Made by a program: the position numbers and the translations under genes | The notes under the pieces: model-generated | The model's database searches: none | The model's input: the letters and a program-made list of their open reading frames with translations, nothing else | Told to the model about the DNA's origin: nothing | Assembly (NCBI RefSeq): GCF_933775445.1 | Contig: NC_065878.1 | Location: 7,152,001 to 7,216,000 of the forward strand | DNA: 64,000 nt | DNA from: Argentina anserina | Taxonomy: Eukaryota; Streptophyta; Magnoliopsida; Rosales; Rosaceae | Direction of reading: 5' to 3' | In this document: positions 48,011-58,992 of the stretch, in pieces | How positions within the stretch are numbered: the stretch's first letter is position 1 | Layout of the letters: each line of letters begins with the position of its first letter

Positions 48011-51000
48011 ATGGCAGCTACTGGAACTACCGGCCTAAGCAGGAAGCACTTGATAGCTTTAGCACTATGCAAACACTTTGCCATCGATCCTGTAAGTAAA
48101 GCTCGTACCTTTTTCAAATTAGCAACTAAGTTTCAAGCTCTATATAACCATGTTTCTTCCCCTATTCAATTGCTTAATCTTTGAAGTTGGTTTCTGTAGA
48201 AAACATTCCCAGAAAACATTGCAGAAGTTGAAATTGCGAGCGCATACTTGACCATCTTGAAGTCAGCCAAAAAGGAATACCCAGAGAAAGTGAATGATGA
48301 TTAATGAGGTTGAATTTTACTATTCTAACATTAAGTTACATTGGATTTGTGATATGTTTTATATCAGTAATAAGTAAAGGTTGAATCTTTTTTGGGATTG
48401 TTGGTGTTTGTTTGGTTTTGTGTAAAAGTTTAGGTGCTTAGATCTTTTTTGGGTTAGTAGGAGTTTTACTATCCTAGCATTCAGTTACATTGGATTTGTA
48501 GTAAGTTTATGTCAGTAATGAGTAATGGATTGAATCTTTCTTTTGAATTATAGGTGCTTCAATGGATCAAATATGCAGAAGGGTTTCCTACTGATCCCCA
48601 GGCATGCATTGGAGCTCAGAAAGAGTTAAATGAAGCCTTGCTTGACAGGAGCGTGCTTCTGGGCAATGGGTTCACACCTTCAGAGGCCGATGCTTGTGTG
48701 ATTGTTGCTGTGCATGCTTCTGTGGTATGCATTATTCTTCACTTGTTAGTTGCTAAAGTATCCATTTATGTATAATGCCTCGTTTTGTAAGTGTAACTGT
48801 ATAGCGATAAGTTATGATACATTGCAGTTTCTGTAATTTGGGTAAATAAAAATAATGTTAAGTTGGAAAAGGGTTGAATCTGAGAGTGCAATGTTTTGGT
48901 TCTGTTTAGTTCATAGAAATGCTCTCGGGGATAGCTTTGTGTCTATATGTAATACCGGCAGGCTTGAAAATTGGCTGAGTTTACATTGGTTCATATGCAG
49001 ATTGGCTTTTCGGATTTAGATAAGAAAAAGTTTCAGAATGTATTTAGATGGGTGACTTACATCCAGGTACACCATATGCCGTAAATTGTATAATGTCAGA
49101 CTGAGACATGCATCCAAAAGTTTATCTTAATTATGTGTAGGGTCTCCAATGCATATTTAAACTTAAGCTTATTACTATTTGTTAGCCATGCTTATTAAAA
49201 GTGTTTGTTAGATACAAACCCATGAGTTATTGTTATCTCGTTGAATGTTGAAACGTCTTTCATGAGTATTGTTGTCAGACTAGCTCACAGCTTATTTGCC
49301 CAGCACAAACTGGATTTTGGAAACATTCTTGAGAAGATAGTGGAAGAGGAAGTTGCATTTGATTTCGATGTGAGTAAAGTTTACCATATTATTTTGCAAT
49401 TTTTTTTCAGTTCCATTTCTTAGACGTCTATCAATCTTGACTTACAATTGTGTCATATATTTTAATTGTCATGATGCAGAAGTTAATCGATTTGCTGAAA
49501 CCAAAAAGTGCAGCTAAGGAGGAAGTAGATTCAATTGCAGAGAAGACTGTTCAGAGCACAAAAAGTGCTGACAAACCAGAAGCAGGCCTGAGCACGAAGA
49601 AAAGTGACGCAGGGGTATGCCTTGTTTAAGATCTCTATTCTTTCGATTGTGTATAATCAAATATCTTACTGCCGACTGGGTTGTTTCTTAAATAAGTAGT
49701 TAAGTACCATGTGTTGGTTGCATCACTTAAGTGTGATTATTTGTGTGTGAAGCTACCTACTCCCAAGTATAGGAGGTCAAGTTTTAATAAGAGAAAGTGT
49801 AGAGTATCGTACCTAAGGGATTGGGGGAAACTCAACTCTAATTAGATTTCCGCAAGAAAAATAAGAAAAACATGTATTCTAACTTTTTACAAGTTCACAA
49901 CCTTATCCCTTTGGAAGCTAAGAGTCATGAAGATGATATTAACAAGTGGTGGTAGTGAATCGGCTTGGTTGATTTTAGAATTAAGCTAAGCAAACTAATT
50001 TTTGCACTAAAAAAAAAGTAAATATAGAGAAAATCAAAAGAGTAGAGACTTAGGCATTGCACATAGCCTTACTCATGCACAAATATAACTCAAGATTAAT
50101 GCATAAACATGTTTGACAAACTTCTCATAGTGCTTTGGTGAAGCTACCAAGAAACCAACTAATCATGCAATTTAACAAATTCTTTTGAAGCCAAGTTAAA
50201 TCACACAACCTTAGTCTAAATTATATTACTTTATAATACAAGTGGGCTATGTACTACAAGCATAACACCCTCTTAGAGTAATTACACTCATGGCACAAAC
50301 ATTAAGTTCAAGGTAAGAAATCAAAGCAACTTAATATTTCGTGTAAGAAACACTAAGCCACCACTTAAAGGCTACTCATGCTCATGGATTCAAGAAGTTG
50401 TCAAGTTCAAGATCCGATTCAATAATTACCTAAACATGTTTCTAGGTGACAAAATTAATAACACATTTAGTAAGCGTTTTAAGTGTATAAGCCCATAGAT
50501 TCAACATACATCAACATCAATTAAGAGTAAAATGACTTCATTAGCACATGAGTTTGTTAGCCCTAGTCCAACTACTCACAACCCATTAAATACAACAAAC
50601 CTTTGAAAATGAAATACATCAAATGAGAAGTAGAGTAAAGAGAGAAGAGATTACCAAGGGTTTGGTATCAATGATACCAAACCGTACCTCTAAAAGCTTA
50701 CTACCCATAAAGATGTAATAAGAAAGAAAATGCTTCTAAGTATGATATTAATGAGTTCTAAACAAAAGAAGAACTCTATGAATACCATACTTTATTCACA
50801 CAATCTAGGAACAAAAAACAAGGGTTGAGGATGACTATGATTAGAGGATGAAGAGAGTGAAGTGGGTATGGCTTTGGTAAAACCCTCACACTATCACAAC
50901 TTTTTACTTCAACCCAAATCTATGAAACAAGTTTGTGATTGATTAAAGGTGTAAAAGATCTTTGGTTTTTGGTGAAAACTCAAGACACTTTACACTTCTC

Positions 51001-53222
51001 TCTACACAATTTGATATATATGACCTAGGCCTAAGAAAAGTATGTTAAAACTATGGAAAATATGAAGTTTTGATGGAGTTTGAGTGTGGTAAACGATGCA
51101 ACCCGTTTTTGGGGAGAAGGATGATATTTAAAAGCATTAGGGTCACAAATGAATGGTGGAGATGTAAGGGGATGAATGGCTAGATGTGGTGGACAAAGGT
51201 GGAAGCACAAATAGTGAATCTTGTTCTTGAAATGATCCCCTTTCATTTGTTTTCTTCTATTTTGAATTTAAATTTAAATTTTAAATTCACAATTCATGAT
51301 TCACCAATGCTCCATTGACTTGTTGACTTTCACCACCGTTTCCGGTAACCACCTTCTCATCGCCGGAGTTTGACCAGCATTTTCCGGCGTTGACTTTTGT
51401 CTTCTTGTGAAATCTCCACATTTGCTCCATTCAACATTCACCCGAGTTTGGAATTTGTGCTATCATCACCATATTGACGTGTTTCCGATCATTTGCACCT
51501 TTTCCTAGCATGATTAGAAAATGTAGTAAGAAGTAGATAAATACACAACAGAATAAGAATTAGGTAACAATTACTAGGTTAATATTAACCTAACACCATG
51601 TTCAGATTTTTAGGGGCTGTCTATCTACATGCAAGTGGAATTGTAGCCATCGCATCATGATCGAAGACCTTCAATGATGGAAATCTCATTAAAAGTCTTT
51701 GCATTATTGATATCTAAATAACATAATGCTTCTATTTTGTTGGAGTATGTGGGTAATTTGGAATTCCTCCTATTCAGAATTCTTGTAGATTTTTATTCTT
51801 GGGAAACACACATAATCTGTAGTACCAACAATGTAGTGGATTTGTGAATATGAAGAGTAAACTATGATAAGCTTGTTTCAGGTTTGAGTACAGAGAGTGA
51901 TTTAAGCCTCACTTCTTCTTGTACTACTACAAACAACCAGATGTGGCTGTGGCCTGTCCAAAATTTTGAAAAGTTTCATAGGCATCACATCAGATATATA
52001 CATGATGTTTTATGTTGAAAAGTTTTTTCAACATAAATCTTTTTGCATTATTGTTTGTCTAAGTTGATTACAATGAGAAATAACCAAATTGTTTTTTATG
52101 TAGTCAACATTTTGTCCTGCCCCATTGAAATTGTGCCTTTTTTTTAAATTTGAAACAATGTTAGACAATGACTACAGGAGATAAGAAAGCTACTCAAGAG
52201 AAGAAGAAAAACACCAGAGGTAGATGCAGTTGAGAAAGATAAAGAACTTAGTGTCAGTTTATTGAATAGGCAGGTTGGCCTCATTCGAAAAGCTTGGAAG
52301 CATCCATCTGCAGACAGGTCTGTTTATTTTCCTCTTAAATCTTATTTGTTCATTAGAAAAAGATGAAATACACTTGTTTACATCAACTGTGGATGCTGGC
52401 CATTGTTAAACTTTGACAATGCAATTCAATTGTAACCTTCTGTTTTGAATATGCTGCAGCTTACTAGTTGAGGAGATAGATGTGGGAGAGGCTAAGTTGC
52501 GGCAAGTAGTAAGCGGCCTGGCAAAGTTTTGCAATCCAGAAGAATTGACGGTGTGATTCATTACAAATTAGATAGTTTGTTACTTGCTCTTATGTCTGCG
52601 CTGATTTATTTTCATATTTGTCAAACAGATGCATGTTCACACTTTCTGATGTACCCTCTTGGTCTTTTTCATTCACTGTGCAGAACCGTCGTGTTGTGCT
52701 GAACTGCTGATTACAAATGTGAAACCTTGGAAATTACGTGATATGATGTCAGAAGGACTGGTATGTGTTTCTTGTCAACTCAGGATACTTACGTTAACCG
52801 CTGGGGTGGTTGTGGGTGTTAAGAATATATTCCTGTTACTTCTCCACTGGTTAGCTGGTACTCATCATGTTGATATCTGTATTGTTTGTTCCAAATCTTG
52901 ATTCATAGATGGGATATATTTTCTATTTATTTATTTCGTCATATTTTTGTAACTGATTTTGCCTCTACATGTGTTCAGGTACTGTGTGCTTCTAGTGCAG
53001 ATCACACCATTGTAGAGCCTATACTCCCCCAAGAAGGGTCCAAAATCGGGGAGCGTGTATTATTTTCTGGGTAAAGTTCTAACATTTCTTAAAGCTTGCA
53101 CAAAGATATATCTTATTCGACAAATTTGGAAGTTGTAAAGATAAATAATATAAGTACACTTTGCTTTCATTACTTCTGCTGGGCCTTGCACATCATCCAT
53201 TTCCAAAGGAGCTGTCAAGTGA
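48011..53222 (+). pseudogene. Arc1p/AIMP1-like tRNA-binding protein gene, broken
   Basis: Exons read: 48011-48091, 48200-48289 (weak GTGAAT donor), 48554-48724, 49001-49066, 49304-49369, 49480-49614, 52178-52317, 52460-52550, 52684-52760, 52979-53070, plus a degraded last exon ending at 53222. The first six encode a GST-C-like N-terminal half (VLQWIKYAEGFP) and a Lys-rich linker. Then comes the EMAP-II/OB-fold tRNA-binding domain (LLVEEIDVGEAKLRQVVSGL, ITNVKPWKLRDMM, VLCASSADHTIVEPI). Relatives deliver tRNA to methionyl- and other aminoacyl-tRNA synthetases. Two lesions are visible. An 8-base insertion in exon 9 (77 instead of 69 bases) brings a TGA after NRRVVLNC. The last exon keeps only the TSAGPCTSSISKGAVK-stop end after a frame-broken middle. 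Assembly error is an alternative for the first lesion. Confidence 0.82.
49750..51600. mobile_element. Unclassified repeat in a long intron
   Basis: AT-rich insert of about 1.8 kb that makes the intron between the exons ending at 49614 and starting at 52178 unusually long. Its left part has the phrase GTAGAGTATCGTACCTAAGG, typical of a class of non-autonomous plant repeats. Its right part (51.3-51.5 kb) is GC-richer with repeated CCGG words. No coding capacity was seen and the edges are approximate. Confidence 0.4.
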
Positions 53223-53372
53223 TGATCTTTATCCCAATACAAACAATGTAGCTCACATTTAAGCATTTTGAACTCGTTATTTGATGACCAGATATATTAC
53301 TAAAAAACCAAATTTATACACGGAGGTATAGGGTAAGTTTAGAACCAAAGTCTACAAATTTAGACACTGAAT

Positions 53373-54032
53373 TCATGTAAATTGAATAAGGCTTTGAATA
53401 CCCTCACAACCCAACTCTGATAATAATCTGGCCAAGTACAAGTAGGGTTGAATAGCCAATTTTTCAATACATATGGCAATGACACCATTGGACCTTTCAG
53501 TTTCCTCAGTGTAGAATCTCCTGTAGACTTGAACACCCTCGTCAATGGTTTTCACACCCGGCAGAACCTTCTCTAGGCTCTCTGCCTTCAACATTTCAGA
53601 AAACGAACCATACGATCTGATTTCCTTAACCTCGACAACAAGACATTTGTTGAAGAGGATCAGAGCTCCTGTTCCGATTCGACTGTAGTTGCCAATGTTG
53701 CATCTTCCTTCGATTGTCTTGAGGCCATGTTTGATTTGTGTGAAACAGGGCTCCTGAACATGGAGTTCAAAGCCTACTGATTTGAGTGTGTTGAGTAATT
53801 GGGAGCCCTGATTGGAAGTGATGGATATACATAGGGCTAGTGCTAGTTGCTTGTATGAAGGATTTGGGGTTTGTTCTTGTGTGGAATTGGTGTCGATTTT
53901 CGGGTTGTTGAGGAGATGAGAGCTGAGGTCAGTGGGCAAGGCTAGGTCGATTTCCAGGGTACCCTTGATGTGGGATTCAAGGGTGAACTTCAACAGCTCT
54001 TCCATGCTCTCTTTCAATTTGGGTTCAACCAT
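53373..54032 (-). CDS. ASCH-domain protein
   Basis: Single-exon gene for 219 aa. Residues about 90-200 form the ASCH fold, a PUA-like beta barrel thought to bind RNA. It starts LHVQEPCFTQIKHGLKTIEG, with the G-K/R-T-I-E-x-R motif (GLKTIEGR), then GALILFNKCLVVEVKEIRSY. VLPGVKTIDEGVQVYRRFY follows, near the usual helix, and VIAICIEKL ends the barrel. The N-terminal part is acidic and helical (ESMEELLKFTLESHIKG), as in plant homologues, and may mediate contacts. TATATATA at 54080-54087 on the minus strand sits at core-promoter distance. It is convergent with the broken tRNA-binding gene. The biochemical target is unknown. Confidence 0.85.
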   Translation of the reverse strand: MVEPKLKESMEELLKFTLESHIKGTLEIDLALPTDLSSHLLNNPKIDTNSTQEQTPNPSYKQLALALCISITSNQGSQLLNTLKSVGFELHVQEPCFTQIKHGLKTIEGRCNIGNYSRIGTGALILFNKCLVVEVKEIRSYGSFSEMLKAESLEKVLPGVKTIDEGVQVYRRFYTEETERSNGVIAICIEKLAIQPYLYLARLLSELGCEGIQSLIQFT

Positions 54033-54079
54033 ATTTGACTGCCGGGTTTCACAAATGGAGTAAGAGCTCAGTCCCGAGG

Positions 54080-54087
54080 TATATATA
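54080..54087 (-). promoter_or_regulatory. TATA box of the ASCH-domain gene
   Basis: TATATATA about 50 bases before the ATG, implying a short 5' UTR. Confidence 0.5.
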
Positions 54088-54628
54088 CAACCCTAGTGCC
54101 GATCAAGTATATAATTCATCCTATCTCTTATTTACAACCAACCTTGATTATCTAACGCAGATTGCTCCGGATACTTTCTGGAATGTTTAGATTATGATTG
54201 TTCTCTGTGCAGCAGATCGAATTAGGATGAATCAGAAGGTACATGCATGCTCTCTGTTTGTTTTTTTATCGCAACTAAATAAACTGATATAAGTTGTTTT
54301 GGTAGACTTTTGAATTGAAAGACTCACCTATGAAATGTTCAGTTGTTTGTTAAACTGATATGAGTTGGAAGGGTAAGTAGACATGTAGAAAGGTAGATAA
54401 GTGCTGTCTAGTTTGACTTGTAGGTTTGAGTTCCAGAAGTTGTTAGAAGTGTCTTCATGTAGGATTAAAATAAACTGCTCTTGCACTCATAGCTCAAACT
54501 TTGGTACTCTTGAGTATCAACAACATCTGGAGTTCTCTGAAAGAGGTTCTTTTGCTTCCACACTATATTTACGCGGCTACCTGGTTCTCTAGCTGCGGTT
54601 GTGCCAATATTCTGATAAAGGGTCAACC

Positions 54629-55129
54629 ATGCATGGTGGAGGTGGTCCGGGTGGAGGTGGCGGTCCAGGAGGAGGAGGACCTGGTGGATGGGGTGGAGGT
54701 CCTGGAGGACCGGGAGGGCCTGGTGGATGGGGCCCTGGTCCGGGAGGACCTGGTGGATGGGGCCCTGGTCCAGGAGGGCCTGGAGGTCCAGGAGGACCAT
54801 GGGGTCCTGGCCCGGGTGGACCATGGGGTCCTGGGCCTGGCGGACCTTGGGGTCTGGGATTCTTTGGCGGGTTTGGCAATGGCCTATGCGATATGATATC
54901 TTCTTGGTAAGTATTGAATTTTGATATTTTATTATCTCTTGTGCTTCGTTATTGTTGCTGCAGGCAATGTGTTAAGTGTATCAAATTGAATACTGAAATG
55001 TGTTACGATTGGCCAAATGGCAGCTTCTACTGCTTGTGCTGCTGTTGCTTGCTAGATGAATGCTTTGGTGGACCTCGTGGTGGATATGGACCTCCTGGAG
55101 GACCTGGAGGACCTCCTCCTCCGTTCTGA
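54629..55129 (+). CDS. Glycine-rich protein with Cys-rich tail, copy 1
   Basis: Two exons, 54629-54906 and 55024-55129, give 127 aa. Exon 1 encodes a Gly-Pro-Trp repeat domain (GPGGPGG, GGWGPGPGG units) ending GLGFFGGFGNGLCDMISS. Exon 2 encodes CFYCLCCCCLLDECFGGPRG and a PPGGPGGPPPPF end. I chose the acceptor at 55023 because the paralogue 1.2 kb downstream splices at the homologous place. An alternative acceptor at 54963 stays in frame and adds 20 residues (QCVKCIKLNTEMCYDWPNGS), giving 147 aa. The Cys-block with an LLD core resembles the Cys-rich transmembrane module (CYSTM) tail of small plant stress proteins; that link is an inference. There is no signal peptide. Confidence 0.72.
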
Positions 55130-55853
55130 TGAAGTTCATTTGTTACTACTATATTGAGGTTGGCTGCATCTATATTTCTATGTAGTACGTAATAATCAAG
55201 AGCTCTATATATATAATTACGAAGCTCTCCACTGGACGCAGCTTATTATCGCCACTTTGCATTTTGAGTTTTTTTAATGTCAGCTTATTCTTACCACATT
55301 TGTTAATCTAGACTTCAGTGAAAGGTTGTGAGCTTCATGCTGAATGCTTCAGTGAAAGTGTAACGAGAACCTTGTTTACTTCCAAATTGAAATGAGATAG
55401 ACACTTGTTCACACCTGTAATTAATCCCTTTGAGAGATGATTTACTTGTTCAATGAGCTCGTGGAGAATGATCTTATATTGAGCTATATAAGTACTGTCA
55501 CTCGGTTGCGGGGTGGATTTTTGTATTTATTCTTGAATTAAATGACTCGTTCAAATGTTCAGATTGTTTGTAGTCATATATGTTGGAATGGTAAGTAGCA
55601 AAATAAGATAAATGGTCTGGTTTGACTTACAGTTACAAGTTTGAGTTCAAAGAAGTTGTTAGAAGTGTCTTGATGTGGTGCTGGCAATGGGATTACATAG
55701 GGGGTAAGCTAACTCAAGTTGGATCAGGCTGATCAGCCGATCAGCTACATCTGGAGTACTCTTAGAAAGTTCTTTTGTTTGCCATTCTTATTTTACTTGG
55801 CTACCTGTGTTTGCTACCTGTGGTGTTCCCAATATTGAAATAAAAGGTCAGTG

Positions 55854-56440
55854 ATGGATGGCAGAGGTGGTGGAGGTGGAGGTGGAGGTGGAGATGGTGG
55901 TGGATGGGGTGGAGGGGGAGGGGGAGGGGGAGGGCCAGGTGGTTGGGGTGGAGGTCATGGAGGCGGAGGGCCGGGTGGTTGGGGTTGAGGTCCTGGAGGT
56001 GGAGGGCCGGGTGGTTGGGGTGGAGGTCCTGGAGGGGGTGGGCCTGGTGGATGGGGTCATGGGCCAGGAGAACCAGGTTGGGGTCTAGGTCCCGGAGGAC
56101 CATGGGGTCTTGGCCTGGGAGGACCTTGGGGTAGGCCTGGCGGACTTTGGGGTCCGGGATATGGTGGCGGGTGGTGGGGCGGACCTGGTGGCTTCTTTGG
56201 TGGCTTTGGCAATGGGATATACGAGATGATATATTCTTGGTAAGTATGACTGGGTTTTGATGTTTTACTATTATTTCTTGCACTTGCAAACCCGGACTTT
56301 GGGTTTTGATGTTTTATGTGTAGACATAACTTTTGAGTGTTGTTCTTGTGAATCACAGTTTCTCCTGCTTGTGCTGCTGTTGTTTACTAGATGAATGCTT
56401 TGGTGGACCTCGCGGCGGATACGGACCTCCTCCATTCTGA
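55854..56440 (+). pseudogene. Glycine-rich protein with Cys-rich tail, copy 2, nonsense codon
   Basis: Tandem paralogue with exons 55854-56239 and 56359-56440. The start (MDGRGGGGG), the splice positions, the end of exon 1 (GGFFGGFGNGIYEMIYS) and exon 2 (CFSCLCCCCLLDECFGGPRG, PPPF, stop) all parallel copy 1. Codon 45 is TGA (55986-55988) where the repeat would have GGA, after which the frame remains open to the splice donor. Without readthrough only a 44-residue Gly-rich peptide is made. Sequencing error at one base is possible, but the rest of the frame is intact, so the loss is recent or not real. Confidence 0.7.
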
Positions 56441-57265
56441 TACAGTTTGTTTTCCTACTGCAGTTCTACTGTTATGAGGTTGGTTCACTTGGTTTGAATA
56501 CCAAATGCAGTCACCCAATACTTGGGAGTTATATATAGTATTAGTCATGCAAATGGCTCCAAGTAAGATACAGATTATTACGTGCACATTGTGTTTTGAG
56601 TTTTGTTAATGTAGATTTTATTGAAGAAAGTTGTATTGTGTGAGCTTTATGCTGAGTTCTTCAGTTACACTGTTACGGGAACTTAGTTGTTTACTTCAAA
56701 TTGAAATGATAGCCACTTATTCTTCCAAATGCAATCTTTGAGACATGATTAAATTGTTTTTTTGTTCGATGAACTCTGGAGAAATATCTTATTACATATT
56801 TGAGCTATGCAAGAACCAAATCCCTGTATAAAAATTCAATGGGAATTTTGGAAGGTGAAGTATATTGCCAGGGTTCAGGTTTGTTAGGGACTTTTTCTGT
56901 AACTCCTGTAAGCAGAAATTTGCATGGTTGTGTTCTGTAACTGTATCTTGGATTTGTAGATCGAGTCTCTTTCAATGGAATAATATTATCACTGAAAATG
57001 CCAAGTATCAAAATGTACTTCGTCTGTAAATTTTGATTGTCTGGGTGTTGATTTTGTTCAATGTTGGGATTGCTGGAACCAGTCTTATGATATATGAGAG
57101 CGTGGGCATTATACAAAATCTGATCATGGTTCCATTTGAATTTCTAAGTGTGATTAGAGTTTAGGTATGCAATATAAATTGGAAATGAACGAGGCTTTAG
57201 ATAGCATTCATACATAAGATGTTGAGACATGTAAAAGCTGAAAACTACAGTCTACAGGTAGAAAG
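56441..57265. other. Intergenic DNA
   Basis: Contains the 3' flank of glycine-rich copy 2, homologous in part to the 3' flank of copy 1 (for example TTGAAATGA with CACTT). No gene or RNA was seen. Confidence 0.5.
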
Positions 57266-57545
57266 CTACATGATCTTTTTGTCTCTAAGAGAACTGGAAA
57301 CATCCTTGATGGTATTACTCTGGTTTGAACTATTACAAGGGTTTGGTTCCCGGCGATGATGATCGGGCCAGAGGAAGGCACCCATAGCAAAGTCTCTTGC
57401 CGACCAAGTCGCCGTGGGCAGACAACCCATACTGTGCAAGACGGTCGAGCTTCCACTCAGGCATGTTCTCGTAATCCCTTCTGCTGTACCTTGGGTGGTG
57501 AAGGGGCATCTGGAAGTTACTTGCATTCATCTTTCGGCTCTCCAT
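57266..57545 (-). pseudogene. DUF7722-like small protein, frameshifted
   Basis: From the ATG at 57545 the minus strand reads MESRKMNASNFQMPLHHPRY, then SRRDYENMPEWKLDRL and YGLSAHGDLVGKR. The conserved ending DFAMGAFLWPDHH continues in another frame to the stop at 57266. FQMPLHxPRY, MPEWKLDRLL and FAMGAFLWP are hallmarks of the plant DUF7722 family (about 100-130 aa, function unknown). The shift lies near GGCAAGAGACTTTGC (about 57392-57406), consistent with loss of two bases in an AGAGA run. A leucine appears missing in LDRL-AQYGL too. Either a young pseudogene or a local sequence error. Confidence 0.7.
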
Positions 57546-57997
57546 GATCTTTTTGGTAGCTTCTGGTTTTTGTCTGAAGGTGGTGTTGTTGAATTCTGTG
57601 TTTGAAATGATCATTATATATATAGACAGACTCAATTAGAGATCAGTGTTTAAGGTAGGCAGGTTCAAGAGGCATGGTACTTGTCCTATTCATACCAGAG
57701 TTGCTGTCTGTTTCTTTCAGTCTGCAATGTGTGATCTTCGATCATGAAACAGCATGACTTCCTCAAGCTTGCAAACAAGCATGAGAGTCTATGCACTATA
57801 AATTTCTGAATTATAATTAAACGTGGAACTTTTGATTATTTGAATAGAACATCGTATACTTGCTGACTAAAAGAATTTGCTTTGAAAAAAATTTCAACTC
57901 TAGACTCTGCTCCATCTACTCATTTTTCACACATCACCACAAGCTTTAATTACAGTGGGAAAGGGTGCTTGCTACTTGCTAGGTGATACTCCATAAC

Positions 57998-58169
57998 CAA
58001 TGTTCTAAAAAACTCTAGGCGTTAATCGGGCGGACAGCTAAAAACCAGCGCCCAGAGGATTAATCGGGGATTAATCGGGGATTAATCAGCCCAAAATCTA
58101 GGCGGCTAAGGATTTCCGGGCGCCTAGGTGCCGCCTAGGCGGTCCTAGGCGGGGATTTTTAGAACATTG
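57998..58169. mobile_element. hAT-type MITE with 8-bp target duplication
   Basis: 172 bp with perfect 14-bp inverted ends CAATGTTCTAAAAA. It is flanked by the direct repeat TCCATAAC (57990-57997 and 58170-58177), the 8-bp signature of hAT insertions. The interior is GC-rich, with three tandem 11-mers of GGATTAATCGG (about 58057-58089) and repeated CCTAGGCGG words. No coding capacity. Confidence 0.9.
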
Positions 58170-58582
58170 TCCATAACCCAACATCTAATAGAGCAAGGCA
58201 AAATCAAACTGATAAATAGAAGTGGTTCTTGGCATCTGAATGTATCAATCTCCGTGAAACAAATTGCATTTTCACCATTCTATAGACATTAAGCATTTAC
58301 TCTTACAGTACGCCGTAAAAGCATTTACTCTTACAGCAGTCAATTTCCTTACCGGGACGAACAACACGTACACACAAAAAGTTTATAAAGTAATGCATAC
58401 ACCTTCAATTGCTGTCTAGAAACAACACAAATCAAGTGTTCAACTAAACGGACCAATATTACTAGATAGTCACAAATTTAACCAACGATATTTAACCAAA
58501 AAAAAAACCTAACGACGTTAATAGCCGGAAATCATAAACAAGGAGTTTGTACATGTGCAAAGAAAATTGGTTCAAATCATAC

Positions 58583-58922
58583 AAAGGCCTAGTTTGGTAA
58601 TGCTTCACCTAAAAAAATCAGCTTCTAGGTTGACTTTTAAAATTTAAAAAGTTTGGTACTTTAGAAAAATCATTTTTTTATAGAATTTATAGGTCACTCG
58701 CAACAGCTTTTAGAAGCAATCTGAAGACTGTTTTTACTCAAAGCTCAATAAATATTAACATTTTTATATAAATTCTAAACTAACACCCTTATCTATAATC
58801 ATTCTCAATATATTAAAACAAAAATCATATCCGTTTGCGTCATTGACCATATCTACAACAGTTAATACCAAACAATATATTTATTGACAACACTTGTAAA
58901 AGTAATATTTACCAAACACAAA
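58583..58922. mobile_element. Probable second hAT-like MITE
   Basis: Left end AAAGGCCTAGTTTGGTAA and right end TTTACCAAACACAAAC form imperfect inverted termini of the GGCC-GTTTGGTAA kind, common in plant non-autonomous hAT elements. The target duplication is not clear. Confidence 0.4.
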
Positions 58923-58992
58923 CATGTTTTAATTCACATCTGATTTTTTTTTCACATTACAGTAGAAATTTTTTTCATTTTAAAGCGCAACA

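Noticed and set aside
53060..53266. Minus-strand peptide WDKDHHLTAPLEMDDVQGPA as a separate gene fragment
   Set aside because: The plus strand of the same bases encodes the conserved TSAGPCTSSISKGAVK-stop end of the Arc1p-like gene, which explains it better.
54589..54879. Collagen-like Pro-Gly-rich frame on the minus strand (96 codons), and a similar one at 56057-56356
   Set aside because: Antisense of the glycine-rich repeat. GGN codons read as CCN on the other strand, and splice sites and the paralogue support the plus strand.
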